Shown here: positions 6,715-14,447 of the stretch, piece by piece
How the letters are laid out: each line of letters opens with the position of its first letter
Numbering within the stretch: position 1 is the stretch's first letter
DNA from: Nitrospirae bacterium UBA4572
GTDB taxonomy: Bacteria > Nitrospirota > Leptospirillia > Leptospirillales > Leptospirillaceae
Direction: 5' to 3'
Assembly (NCBI GenBank): GCA_002387725.1
Contig: DGKK01000067.1
Span: 1 to 18,652, forward strand
DNA: 18,652 nt
The notes under the pieces: model-generated
Databases searched by the model: none
What the model was told of the DNA's origin: nothing
Seen by the model: the letters and a program-made list of their open reading frames with translations, nothing else
Translations under genes and position numbers: made by a program

Positions 6715-7809
6715 CTATACGTTAAAGCGGAAATAAACGACATCTCCGTCCTGAATGATATACTCCTTGCCTTCGAGGCGAAGAAGTCCCTTCTCCTTGA
6801 CAGCCTTTTCCGAACCGAGCCGATCGAGATCCTCGTAACGCATAACCTCCGCCCTGATGAATCCCCGTTCAATGTCCGAATGGATCTCAGCGGCCGCCTT
6901 CGGAGCTGTCGTCCCTTGGGGAACCGGCCACGCCCGCACTTCCACTTCTCCGGCAGTCAAAAACGTCACCAGGCCGAGAGAGCGATATCCTTCAGTCACA
7001 AGACGATCCAGTCCCGAGCGGTCGAGGCCAAGCTCCTGAAGGAAGGTAGCACGCTCCTCCTCCGGAAGCTCCGCGATTTCCGCCTCCCACTTGGCACATA
7101 TGGGGATCAGCACGCCGCCTCTTCCCGCGATGGCTTTTTCAAGGCTCCGTACCCTCTCCGAAGGTGCGCGGAGCTCTGTTTCCGCCACGTTCGCAACATA
7201 GAGGGCCGGTTTGTCTGTCAAAAGCCCTAACCCCTTTCGAAAGGAGTTGGCCAGAGGATCCGTAGAAATGGCTCTCCCAGGCTTCCCTGCCTCAAGCCCT
7301 GAGAGTATGGCCAAAAAGGCCGGACGTTGAACTTCCGCTTCCTTGGTGGCCGTTTTCCATTGTTTTTCAAGCTTCTGAACACGACCTGACAGGGAAGAAA
7401 GATCTGCCAAAAGAAGTTCCGTCTCAATGACCTCAAGGTCAGAAACTGGATTCACCTCTCCATGGACATGAGTGATCTCTCCATCGTCGAAGCCCCGAAG
7501 GACATGGACGACCAGGTCGACCGAGCGAATATGGCCCAGAAACTGATTGCCCAGCCCCTCTCCCTGACTCGCCCCCTTAACCAGACCGGCAATGTCCACA
7601 AATTCGACGGTTGCCGGAACCGTCTTTCTTGTGGAATACATCGCCGAAAGACGGGCAAGACGGGGATCGGGAACGGGGACAATCCCTGAGTGCGGGTCGA
7701 TGGTGCAAAAGGGGTAATTCGCCACAGGAACGGCCGAAGCCGTCAGGGCATTGAAAAGGGTCGACTTCCCAACATTCGGAAGCCCGACAATACCGCAAGA
7801 CAACCCCAC
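6715..7809 (-). CDS. ychF: Redox/ribosome-associated ATPase YchF (OLA1 family)
   Basis: YchF is an Obg-family P-loop protein that prefers ATP and binds ribosomes; it is linked to stress responses. Its 364 residues match the family exactly. The P-loop is GLPNVGKS at 9-16 and the switch motif DIAG is at 72-75. The base-recognition motif is NVAE at 207-210, where GTPases have NKxD; that is the hallmark of ATP use. A TGS domain with LRLEGKEYIIQDGDVVYFRF closes the protein. The start is GTG at 7809 with AAGGGGTGA upstream, four bases after the pth stop, and the pth-ychF pairing is common across bacteria. Confidence 0.96.
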   Translation of the reverse strand: MGLSCGIVGLPNVGKSTLFNALTASAVPVANYPFCTIDPHSGIVPVPDPRLARLSAMYSTRKTVPATVEFVDIAGLVKGASQGEGLGNQFLGHIRSVDLVVHVLRGFDDGEITHVHGEVNPVSDLEVIETELLLADLSSLSGRVQKLEKQWKTATKEAEVQRPAFLAILSGLEAGKPGRAISTDPLANSFRKGLGLLTDKPALYVANVAETELRAPSERVRSLEKAIAGRGGVLIPICAKWEAEIAELPEEERATFLQELGLDRSGLDRLVTEGYRSLGLVTFLTAGEVEVRAWPVPQGTTAPKAAAEIHSDIERGFIRAEVMRYEDLDRLGSEKAVKEKGLLRLEGKEYIIQDGDVVYFRFNV

Positions 7810-7813
7810 AAAC

Positions 7814-8371
7814 TCACCCCTTGGATTTTTTTAACGAATGCGCCTCAACCCAGCGCTCGACCAGCACTCCCCCATTCTGGAGAAGTTCGGGAATGCGGAG
7901 CCTCTCTTCCCGGGTGAAGGGAGATAGAACATACTGGCTGATATCGGCTCCGATCTGGATGGGTCGGCCGATGCCAAACTTGACCCGGGCGATCGCTTCG
8001 GATCCGGCTGCCTGGAGAATGGAGCGGATTCCTCGCTGGCCGCCACTCCCTCCCTTCTCACGAAATCGAACCATGCCGAAAGGAGTATCGAGATCGTCCG
8101 ACAGAATGAGCCAGTCCGAAGGCGACTCCACTCCATGGAGGCGAAGCCATGGAACCACACGCCCACTCAAGTTCATGAAGGTTTCCGGAAAGACGAGATA
8201 AACTCTCTCACCTCGCCAGACACCCTCTCCGAAACGAATCTCTCCCTGTTTTTTTTCAAGAGGGATCCCCGAAAGAGACGACACATGGTCAAGAAGGATC
8301 TTTCCTGCATTATGACGGGTCCCCTCATAGTCGTTTCCTGGGTTTCCCAGGCCAATCACAGCCAGGGACAT
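7814..8371 (-). CDS. pth: Peptidyl-tRNA hydrolase
   Basis: Pth releases tRNA from peptidyl-tRNA that drops off ribosomes. The 185-residue protein shows GLGNPGNDYEGTRHNAG with Asn10 and the catalytic His20, ETFMNLSG with Asn67, and LSDDLDTPFG with Asp93. The loop normally written GGHNG reads GGQRG (residues 110-114), so the His and Asn that contact the tRNA end in the E. coli enzyme are Gln and Arg. The catalytic residues are intact and I expect activity. AGGAGG lies seven bases before the ATG. It stands between rplY and ychF, the usual place. Confidence 0.95.
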   Translation of the reverse strand: MSLAVIGLGNPGNDYEGTRHNAGKILLDHVSSLSGIPLEKKQGEIRFGEGVWRGERVYLVFPETFMNLSGRVVPWLRLHGVESPSDWLILSDDLDTPFGMVRFREKGGSGGQRGIRSILQAAGSEAIARVKFGIGRPIQIGADISQYVLSPFTREERLRIPELLQNGGVLVERWVEAHSLKKSKG

Positions 8372-8395
8372 CCGTCATCCTCCTGAGGGGGGCGA

Positions 8396-8971
8396 TTACG
8401 CCTCGGCCTTTGGAGGAATGACATGGAGAATTACAGTATTCGGATCATCCAGAACCGTCACCCCAGGGGGAAGCGTAACATCACGCAGGTGGAGCGTTTG
8501 GTTGATGTCAAGAGCCGATGCATCGACCTGGATATGGTCGGGCATCTGAAAGGAAAGACATTCCACATGGAGCTCCCGGTGGACAACATCAAGGATTCCA
8601 CCCTTTTTCACGCCCTCGGGAGAAGAGCCGATAACTTCCACGGGAACACGATTTTTCACTCGGGCCTTCTCTGAAACCTCAAGAAAGTCAACATGGAGGA
8701 TCTTTCCTGTGATGGGATCTCGCTGGATATCCCGAACCAAGGTCAACGCCGTTCGGGAGCTATTTCCACCAGAGATCTCAAGGTCAAAGAGTCCGTTTCG
8801 GCCGGCATGTCCCTGGATTGCCTTTTCCACATCCTTCAGAAGCGCCGACAGGGACTGGGCCTTCCCTGAGCCATAAACCACTGCCGGAACATGGCCAGAA
8901 CGCCGCAAGGTCCGGGCAACTCCCTTGCCCGTTGAATCACGGACCGAAACTTTCAGCTTGCTGTGCTCCAC
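8396..8971 (-). CDS. rplY: 50S ribosomal protein L25, long (CTC) form
   Basis: L25 binds 5S rRNA. The 191 residues contain the N-terminal L25 domain (about 5-95, beginning KLKVSVRDSTGKGVARTLRRSGHVPAVVYG with Gly-Ser-Gly next) and the C-terminal beta-rich TL5/CTC domain (about 100-187), so this is the two-domain form of Ctc/TL5 rather than the short enterobacterial protein. The start is GTG at 8971 with AGGAGG five bases upstream. It follows prs by 61 bp and precedes pth by 24 bp. Confidence 0.94.
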   Translation of the reverse strand: MEHSKLKVSVRDSTGKGVARTLRRSGHVPAVVYGSGKAQSLSALLKDVEKAIQGHAGRNGLFDLEISGGNSSRTALTLVRDIQRDPITGKILHVDFLEVSEKARVKNRVPVEVIGSSPEGVKKGGILDVVHRELHVECLSFQMPDHIQVDASALDINQTLHLRDVTLPPGVTVLDDPNTVILHVIPPKAEA

Positions 8972-9032
8972 AACTTCCTCCTTGGACTTTTACGGTTCGA
9001 TTCGATAGGGGTCACCTGACCCGGACCCGACT

Positions 9033-9974
9033 TCAGATAAAAAGAGAGCTGACCGATTCATCATCATGTATCCTCCGGATTGCCTCTCCGAGAAGAGGTG
9101 CTATGGAGTGCACCCGGATTTTACGGCATTGCTCGTCCTTGCCCATCATGGGGATGGAATTCGTGACGATAACCTCGTCAATGACTGATGCATTCAGACG
9201 CTCAAGCGCCTTTCCGGAAAGAACCGGATGTGTTGCCGCAGCCACAACCCTTTTGGCGCCCGCATCGATTGCCGCCTGAGCTCCCTGCGTTATCGTACCG
9301 GCCGTATCGATCATGTCATCAAGAATGACAGCGGTTTTGCCCACGACATCACCGATGATGTTCATGACCTGTGACTGGTTTGGCCCCTCTCGTCTCTTGT
9401 CAATAATTGCCAAGGGGGCCTGCAGGCGCTTTGCAAAAACCCGGGATCTCTCAACGCCTCCCGCATCGGGAGACAGGATGACAATGCTTTCCCGGCTGGC
9501 AATCGTTCGAAGGGGTTCGATCAATACCGGAGTTCCATGGAGATGATCCACCGGAATATTAAAAAACCCCTGAAGCTGGCCCGTGTGAAGATCGAGGGTA
9601 AGAATTCGCGAGGCTCCGGCCGTAGTGATTAGATCAGCGACAAGCTTGGCCGTGATGGGGACTCTCGGCTGATCCTTTCTGTCCTGGCGAGCATAGGCAT
9701 AATAGGGAATCACCGCCGTTATCCTCTGCGCCGATGCCCGCTTCACAGCGTCGGTCATCACAAGAAGCTCCATCAGGTGATTATTCACAGGATGCGAGAG
9801 CGACTGTATGAGAAAAACATCGTTTCCACGGACATTCTCATCAATCCTGACCCGAATTTCACCATCAGAGAAAGAAGAGACAGTGGAGGTCGACAGAGAG
9901 ATTCCAAGGTAACGAACAATCTCCTCAGCCAGAGGGATATTGGCATTTCCAGAAAATATCTTAATTTCTCTCAC
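9033..9974 (-). CDS. prs: Ribose-phosphate pyrophosphokinase
   Basis: Prs makes PRPP from ribose 5-phosphate and ATP for nucleotide, histidine and tryptophan synthesis. All 313 residues align with the family in outline: FSDGEIRVRIDENVRG at 35-50, YYAYARQDRK at 91-100, DLHTGQLQGFF at 128-138 with metal ligand His130, the flexible-loop DKRR at 192-195 with the catalytic Lys193, and the PRPP-binding ILDDMIDTAGT at 217-227. The start is GTG at 9974; GGGAGGA lies about 12 bases upstream. The gene follows tRNA-Gln by 54 bp, the classic ispE-tRNA-prs-rplY-pth order. Confidence 0.96.
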   Translation of the reverse strand: MREIKIFSGNANIPLAEEIVRYLGISLSTSTVSSFSDGEIRVRIDENVRGNDVFLIQSLSHPVNNHLMELLVMTDAVKRASAQRITAVIPYYAYARQDRKDQPRVPITAKLVADLITTAGASRILTLDLHTGQLQGFFNIPVDHLHGTPVLIEPLRTIASRESIVILSPDAGGVERSRVFAKRLQAPLAIIDKRREGPNQSQVMNIIGDVVGKTAVILDDMIDTAGTITQGAQAAIDAGAKRVVAAATHPVLSGKALERLNASVIDEVIVTNSIPMMGKDEQCRKIRVHSIAPLLGEAIRRIHDDESVSSLFI

Positions 9975-10028
9975 GACTGATTCCCATCCTCCCGATCGGC
10001 GATTTTCTCGTCCCCTCGGCAGGGATTA

Positions 10029-10103
10029 TGGTTGGGGCGCCAGGATTCGAACCTGGGAATGCGAGATCCAAAATCTCGTGACTTGCCGCTTGTCGACGCC
10101 CCA
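10029..10103 (-). tRNA. tRNA-Gln (anticodon TTG)
   Basis: On the minus strand a full cloverleaf is visible: acceptor arms TGGGGCG and CGCCCCA, a D arm GACAAGCGGCAAGTC, an anticodon arm CGAGATTTTGGATCTCG with anticodon TTG, and a T arm CCAGGTTCGAATCCTGG. Discriminator A is followed by an encoded CCA (10031-10029). It lies between ispE and prs and is probably cut from the same transcript. TTG reads CAA, and wobble pairing allows CAG. Confidence 0.97.
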
Positions 10104-10131
10104 GTCTCATAGTGAACAATGGCCCTATCTC

Positions 10132-11037
10132 TCAAAAGGAAACAGGGGGAGCTTCAAGAAATTTAAAGACGCCCGCCCAGCCGCCAAGGTCAGCAACGAT
10201 TCTTCGACTGAGATCGTGACCTTCCTCCTGACTCATGCATCGGGCAAAGACGGTAGGACCGGACCCCGTCATCCGCACGTTTCCCGGGCGAAAAGACTCC
10301 AGAAAATCGATCCCCTTGCCAATTTGCGGACAAAGGGAAAGAGCCGGAGCCTCAAGACTATTAAAAAATTTTCCGGACTTCAAAAGACTACCAATTTTAA
10401 TAGAACGGTCTTCCTCTGTCAATTCGCAGACTCCCTGTACCGGATAGGATGAAGGGTCAAGGGCCTTGTAGACGGCTGCCGTTGGAAGCGGTACCCCGGG
10501 ATTCCACAAAAGAACATCTCCTGACAAGGGGGGAGAAAGAGGACGCAATACTTCTCCTCTCCCTACCCCCAATGCTCTGGGGCCGCCAAGGAAGAATGGG
10601 ACATCTGATCCCAGTCCTCGACAAATCGCATCGAGTTCATTGAAGCCCAAAGGAGATCCAAGCAGTCGATTCCCGCCCCAGAGCACGATCGCGGCATTCG
10701 ACGACCCCCCGCCCAGCCCCGCTCCCACAGGAATATTCTTCTCAAGGTCAACGGCAAATCCCCCCACAAGTGATCCGCCCCCTTGCCTCACCCTCTCCAT
10801 CAGAGCTTCCAAAGCCCTCACTACAAGGTTCTTTTTCGGGTCACCATCAATAGTGCGGCCGGAGAGCGACAGATGAATCCCCTCCTGGCGTGTCCGCTCA
10901 AGCTTGATATTGTCGAAAAGATCAATCATCGCCATTTCGGTAAGAAGCTCATGAAATCCATCGGCTCGTCTCCCTAGGACCAGGAGGGAGAGATTGATCT
11001 TTGCAGGGCTCCGCAGGTAGATGGTCCCCATTTTCAT
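10132..11037 (-). CDS. ispE: 4-diphosphocytidyl-2-C-methyl-D-erythritol kinase
   Basis: IspE phosphorylates CDP-ME in the MEP pathway to isoprenoid precursors. The start is taken as ATG 11037 (301 residues): it overlaps the upstream stop as ATGA and GGAG lies about nine bases before it. A longer frame to 11094 would read 19 residues inside the upstream gene. SPAKINLSL near residue 10-18 carries the active-site Lys13, the GHMP-kinase phosphate loop PVGAGLGGGSSNAA spans 103-116, and LGSDVPFFL holds the catalytic Asp145; MTGSGPTVFA is the C-terminal glycine motif. Length is near the family norm. Confidence 0.95.
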   Translation of the reverse strand: MKMGTIYLRSPAKINLSLLVLGRRADGFHELLTEMAMIDLFDNIKLERTRQEGIHLSLSGRTIDGDPKKNLVVRALEALMERVRQGGGSLVGGFAVDLEKNIPVGAGLGGGSSNAAIVLWGGNRLLGSPLGFNELDAICRGLGSDVPFFLGGPRALGVGRGEVLRPLSPPLSGDVLLWNPGVPLPTAAVYKALDPSSYPVQGVCELTEEDRSIKIGSLLKSGKFFNSLEAPALSLCPQIGKGIDFLESFRPGNVRMTGSGPTVFARCMSQEEGHDLSRRIVADLGGWAGVFKFLEAPPVSF

Positions 11038-12428
11038 GCGGTCTTCTCCTTCTTTTTCAACAACGACGGGAACCTCTCTCCCAACCACAGACAAAATTCT
11101 CGAGCCGTCGATGGAACCGCAACGGTTTCCAGTCCCGAGCCGCGGGAGATCTCTTCGATTGTCCCATCGTCAATCAGGGTCTCGCTTCCTTCCTTCAAGG
11201 CAATGTCGGGAACAAGGAGAAGGGTTTCCGGTGGCAGGTCTCTCTCCAAGACCTTGTCAACAATGTCTTTTGCTCCCAGCAATCCAGCGACGGTCACCGA
11301 CTTCCCCATGGATCGGTTCTCGACGCCAAGGACACTGACCATTCGAGCATCCGGATCCCCAGAGGACACCCAGGAGGCGACATACTCCTTCAGGTAAGGA
11401 AGAAATCCCAATCCCGTCACGAGGACAAGAGGCCGGGGAAGATGACCGTTCAGACGACGTATCCCCGACATCCATTGCTTACGGAAAAGGGGGACAAGAC
11501 CCACACCATTTCCGAGCTGCGGGAGGTCCCCATACCGGGAAAGAGAGGGGAAAGGGCTTTTTGCAAGGACGTACCATTCATCCGAAGGATAGATGAACGG
11601 GTCTCCCCAACGATCCATTCCCTGCTTCTGGAGGGAGACAATCTCCCGAATCATGTGTTTGGCAAAGGCGGCATCAATCGAAGGCACGGGCGGAAGTCCC
11701 TCACGATGGGAAGTCAGCCCCACAGGAACAACTGCCAGGGAGGCAACCCTAGGGTAAAGTGCTGACAGATCTTTCCATGTGCGCAAAAGAGCCTCACCGT
11801 CGTTGATACCCGGCATCAGGACCACCTGGGTATGGAGAGTGATTCCTCCATTGCACAGACGCTCAAGAAGGGGAAGAACGTCTTGCGCCCTGTCATTTTT
11901 TAAAATCTGCCGCCGTAGCGCTGGTTCTGTGGCATGGACAGAGATATAAAGGGGAGAGAGGCGCTGCTCAAGGATTCGTAGATAATCCTTTTCCGTTAGA
12001 TTCGTCAGTGTGATGAAGTTTCCATACAGGAAGCTGTAGCGGTAATCCTCATCCCGAATATAGAGGGTCTTCCTCGCTCCTGCAGGCATCTGGTCGACGA
12101 AACAAAATGCACAGTCATTGGGACAGCGTCGAATCGGTGGGGGGTCCACCACAATCCCCAGGGACAAGTCAGGGTCCTTCCTGATCCGAACCTGTCGGGC
12201 TTCTCCCTCTCTCCGATAGACAAGGGAGATCCGGGAATCCGCCTGAAAAAACTCGAGATCGATCAGGTCTCTCAGTGCCGTTCCATTCAGAGAGAGAAGG
12301 CTGTCCCCCTGGCGAATGCCTGCCTTCCACGCGGGGCTCCCCTCAAGAACTTCCCGGATTGTCAATCCAGACCGTTCGGTCCTTCCTCCTTCAGCGACCG
12401 CCTCTTCTGCTGCCTCAGTCGACTCCAT
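11034..12428 (-). CDS. PDZ / radical SAM / DUF512 protein
   Basis: The 464-residue protein has an N-terminal PDZ-like domain (about 20-90, VLEGSPAWKAGIRQGDSLLSLNG), a radical SAM motif CPNDCAFCFVDQMP (Cys102, Cys106, Cys109) and a C-terminal DUF512 region with VVPVGLTSHREGLP and a GLGFLPYL stretch. This architecture is found in Clostridia, cyanobacteria and other phyla (the TIGR03279 type); no reaction is established. It probably is a cytosolic Fe-S enzyme, with PDZ perhaps recognising a protein or peptide. It overlaps pgsA by 14 bp upstream and ispE by 4 bp downstream, so expression is likely coupled to membrane-lipid and isoprenoid genes. The ATG at 12428 lies within the end of pgsA. No truncation is apparent. 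Confidence 0.88.
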   Translation of the reverse strand: MESTEAAEEAVAEGGRTERSGLTIREVLEGSPAWKAGIRQGDSLLSLNGTALRDLIDLEFFQADSRISLVYRREGEARQVRIRKDPDLSLGIVVDPPPIRRCPNDCAFCFVDQMPAGARKTLYIRDEDYRYSFLYGNFITLTNLTEKDYLRILEQRLSPLYISVHATEPALRRQILKNDRAQDVLPLLERLCNGGITLHTQVVLMPGINDGEALLRTWKDLSALYPRVASLAVVPVGLTSHREGLPPVPSIDAAFAKHMIREIVSLQKQGMDRWGDPFIYPSDEWYVLAKSPFPSLSRYGDLPQLGNGVGLVPLFRKQWMSGIRRLNGHLPRPLVLVTGLGFLPYLKEYVASWVSSGDPDARMVSVLGVENRSMGKSVTVAGLLGAKDIVDKVLERDLPPETLLLVPDIALKEGSETLIDDGTIEEISRGSGLETVAVPSTAREFCLWLGERFPSLLKKKEKTA

Positions 12429-12960
12429 GTTTCCCCCTCTGGACCCAGGTCAGTCCCCGATGGATATAGTAGATTCCAGATACGACAGACATAATCACTG
12501 CCCCAACCTCCAGCAGGTGAATGATTCCCGGGATCATCACGCCCACAAGGGCCAACGCCGAGAGTCCCAAATAAAACACCTGAAACCCAGTCGTCATCTT
12601 TCCCAAAAAGTGAGGACGGACCGGAATGGGAGAATCAATAAGCTTAAGCAAGATAACTCCCGAGATCAGGACGATGTCCCGAGCTACGAAAAGAATGACA
12701 ACCCAGCGGGGAACAATTCCATAGATCCCCAAGGTCAGGGAGGACAATGAAAGGAAAACCTTGTCGGCCACCGGGTCGAGGATGGTTCCCAGCTCGCTTC
12801 TCTGATTGAGAATTCGTGCCAGAAATCCATCGAGGCCATCGGTCAGCCCCCCCACAAAAAAAACCCAGAAGGCCCACGTCATATGCCGATAGGCCACCAG
12901 ACCGAAAAAAACCGGAGCGAGCAAAATTCTGATGACGGAGAGAAGATTCGGAATCGTCAC
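12415..12960 (-). CDS. pgsA: CDP-diacylglycerol-glycerol-3-phosphate 3-phosphatidyltransferase
   Basis: PgsA transfers glycerol 3-phosphate to CDP-diacylglycerol on the way to phosphatidylglycerol in the inner membrane. The 181 residues begin MTIPNLLSVIRILLAPVF, and the CDP-alcohol phosphotransferase motif D-x2-DG-x2-AR-x8-G-x3-D-x3-D is complete: Asp41, Asp44, Arg49, Gly58, Asp62 and Asp66. Several hydrophobic helices surround it. It follows the lipoprotein gene by five bases and overlaps the PDZ-radical SAM gene by 14 bases. Other CDP-alcohol transferases share the motif, but the N-terminus and length favour PgsA. Confidence 0.92.
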   Translation of the reverse strand: MTIPNLLSVIRILLAPVFFGLVAYRHMTWAFWVFFVGGLTDGLDGFLARILNQRSELGTILDPVADKVFLSLSSLTLGIYGIVPRWVVILFVARDIVLISGVILLKLIDSPIPVRPHFLGKMTTGFQVFYLGLSALALVGVMIPGIIHLLEVGAVIMSVVSGIYYIHRGLTWVQRGKHGVD

Positions 12961-12965
12961 CCGGG

Positions 12966-14447
12966 TCAGTACCCCTTTTGTGCGAGAAAGGCCACCTGAT
13001 TACGAATCCACACGGAGGTGTACCCCCCGGCCATGGCCTGTCGACCTACATGGGCTTCCATAATCGAATTTCCCATGGCACCAAGAGCTGTCATCCAATC
13101 TCGATAAAGTTCCTTGGATCGAATACCGCGAGCGGCCAAAATGCGGGCAAGTTTTTCCGCTTTTCCCCATTGTCCTTTCTGCAACTCCCGAGTGATGACC
13201 GCGTGGGCCAGAAGGAGTGAAGGGTGGGGAGCCTCCATCCAATTTTTGCTGATCGTCTTTTCGAGCCACTGATCGGCTTCATCACCACGTCCAATCCCCA
13301 CAAGTGCTGCATACTTTTCCTGGGGGAAGGAAGGATGTCCTGTTCGGGATGGATTGCGGTGCTCATAGAGACGAATGGTGGCTAACGCCTTTTCATATCG
13401 TCCCTCCCGAAGATCCTGATGAATGAGTCCCGTCCAGAAGGATTCATCATTGGGATAAAGGGAAATCCCCTGAAACAGAAGATTTCTCTCCCTTCCCGAG
13501 TCCCCGGCATCACGAGAATCCCGAATCATATCGTTAAGGAGTGTAGGGGATGCCTTTTTAAGAGCCAGAGCCCGCTCGCCAACCTCACGGGCCATCTTCA
13601 GTTTGCCAGCATTCATTTCAAGACGGTACAATGAAGCGTAGAATGGGGGAGGTTGAGGAGCTCCAGACAAAAAGGTCTCCTCACCCTTCCTCATGGCAAG
13701 GTCGGTCTTCCCCTTGGCCAAAAGGGCGGCAATCTCGTCGGTGGGGTCAGAGGAATTCCCATGGTGTTGATGAGGCTTCAACCGAAGCATCATGAGCTTC
13801 ACTGCCTGGTCAAAAACGGGTTCAAGCCCCCCTGATCCGACTCGATCAAGAGAAAAGGAAACGGGAACAGACGTCTCCGGGAAAAGTGGAGAAACCGACC
13901 ACCGGCTCAAAACAAGAATCCCTCCTGGATGGGACATGTCTTCGTCCCGCTTGATGCGGGCCTCCAGAAGAAATTGCTTGTTCCAGCTCTGAGCGGCCCG
14001 ATCATAACAAGACAGGCTTCGGCATACTTCAGAGACTTGGGCTCCCTGAAACTTCAAAAGCTTCTTCTCCAGTGCCTTGCCAAAGAGAACCTGACCTCCA
14101 TTTTTCCGGGCATTATAGGCATCGGCCAAATAGAGCGTCAGGGCATGACGGTCAGAAAGCAGCCCCTGAGGATCTTCGACAGGGACAAGAACTCCTTTTT
14201 CCCCCCGATGGGGATGGAGACCTCCTCCTCCGGCACATCCGGACAGGAAAGAAGAAGCAATCATTCCTGCGACCAGAAGGCCCCGACAAGATCCTCCCAG
14301 CCACGATGTTATACCTTGGAGAGTCTTCAGGCGTCGCCAATCTCCTTGGAAGCCAGGATGTAGAGACGAAGAGGGATCATTTAGGAATCGAGTTCCAGAC
14401 CTCCTCTCCCAAAAAGGAAGGACACGCCCCTTGAAGTTCAAGTTCAA
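12966..14447 (-). CDS. Lipoprotein with possible TolB-N/CsgG-like region and TPR-like repeats
   Basis: This 493-residue reading has a lipobox LSGC (68-71) after a hydrophobic stretch. Residues about 100-220 (LTLYLADAYNARKNGG to LDRVGSGGLEP) look like the alpha/beta domain of TolB-N/CsgG/FlgO-type proteins: a Cys-x4-Cys pair (EVCRSLSCYDRA) before a strand FLLEARIKR and another ILVLSRWSV. From about 235 onward, helical pairs such as FYASLYRLEMNAGKLKMAREVGERAL and the A-x4-G-x4-A patterns suggest TPR repeats. I infer an envelope lipoprotein working with partners; function is unknown. The start is uncertain: TTG at 14447 has GAGGG five bases upstream, and TTG at 14441 is also possible. Either overlaps the start of the divergent plus-strand gene. 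It is the first gene of the minus-strand run to ispE. Confidence 0.72.
   Translation of the reverse strand: MNLNFKGRVLPFWERRSGTRFLNDPSSSLHPGFQGDWRRLKTLQGITSWLGGSCRGLLVAGMIASSFLSGCAGGGGLHPHRGEKGVLVPVEDPQGLLSDRHALTLYLADAYNARKNGGQVLFGKALEKKLLKFQGAQVSEVCRSLSCYDRAAQSWNKQFLLEARIKRDEDMSHPGGILVLSRWSVSPLFPETSVPVSFSLDRVGSGGLEPVFDQAVKLMMLRLKPHQHHGNSSDPTDEIAALLAKGKTDLAMRKGEETFLSGAPQPPPFYASLYRLEMNAGKLKMAREVGERALALKKASPTLLNDMIRDSRDAGDSGRERNLLFQGISLYPNDESFWTGLIHQDLREGRYEKALATIRLYEHRNPSRTGHPSFPQEKYAALVGIGRGDEADQWLEKTISKNWMEAPHPSLLLAHAVITRELQKGQWGKAEKLARILAARGIRSKELYRDWMTALGAMGNSIMEAHVGRQAMAGGYTSVWIRNQVAFLAQKGY

Noticed and set aside
8972..9032. GGGTC-AGGT-GACCC hairpin between prs and rplY as terminator
   Set aside because: The stem is only five pairs and no T-run follows; the genes are likely cotranscribed.
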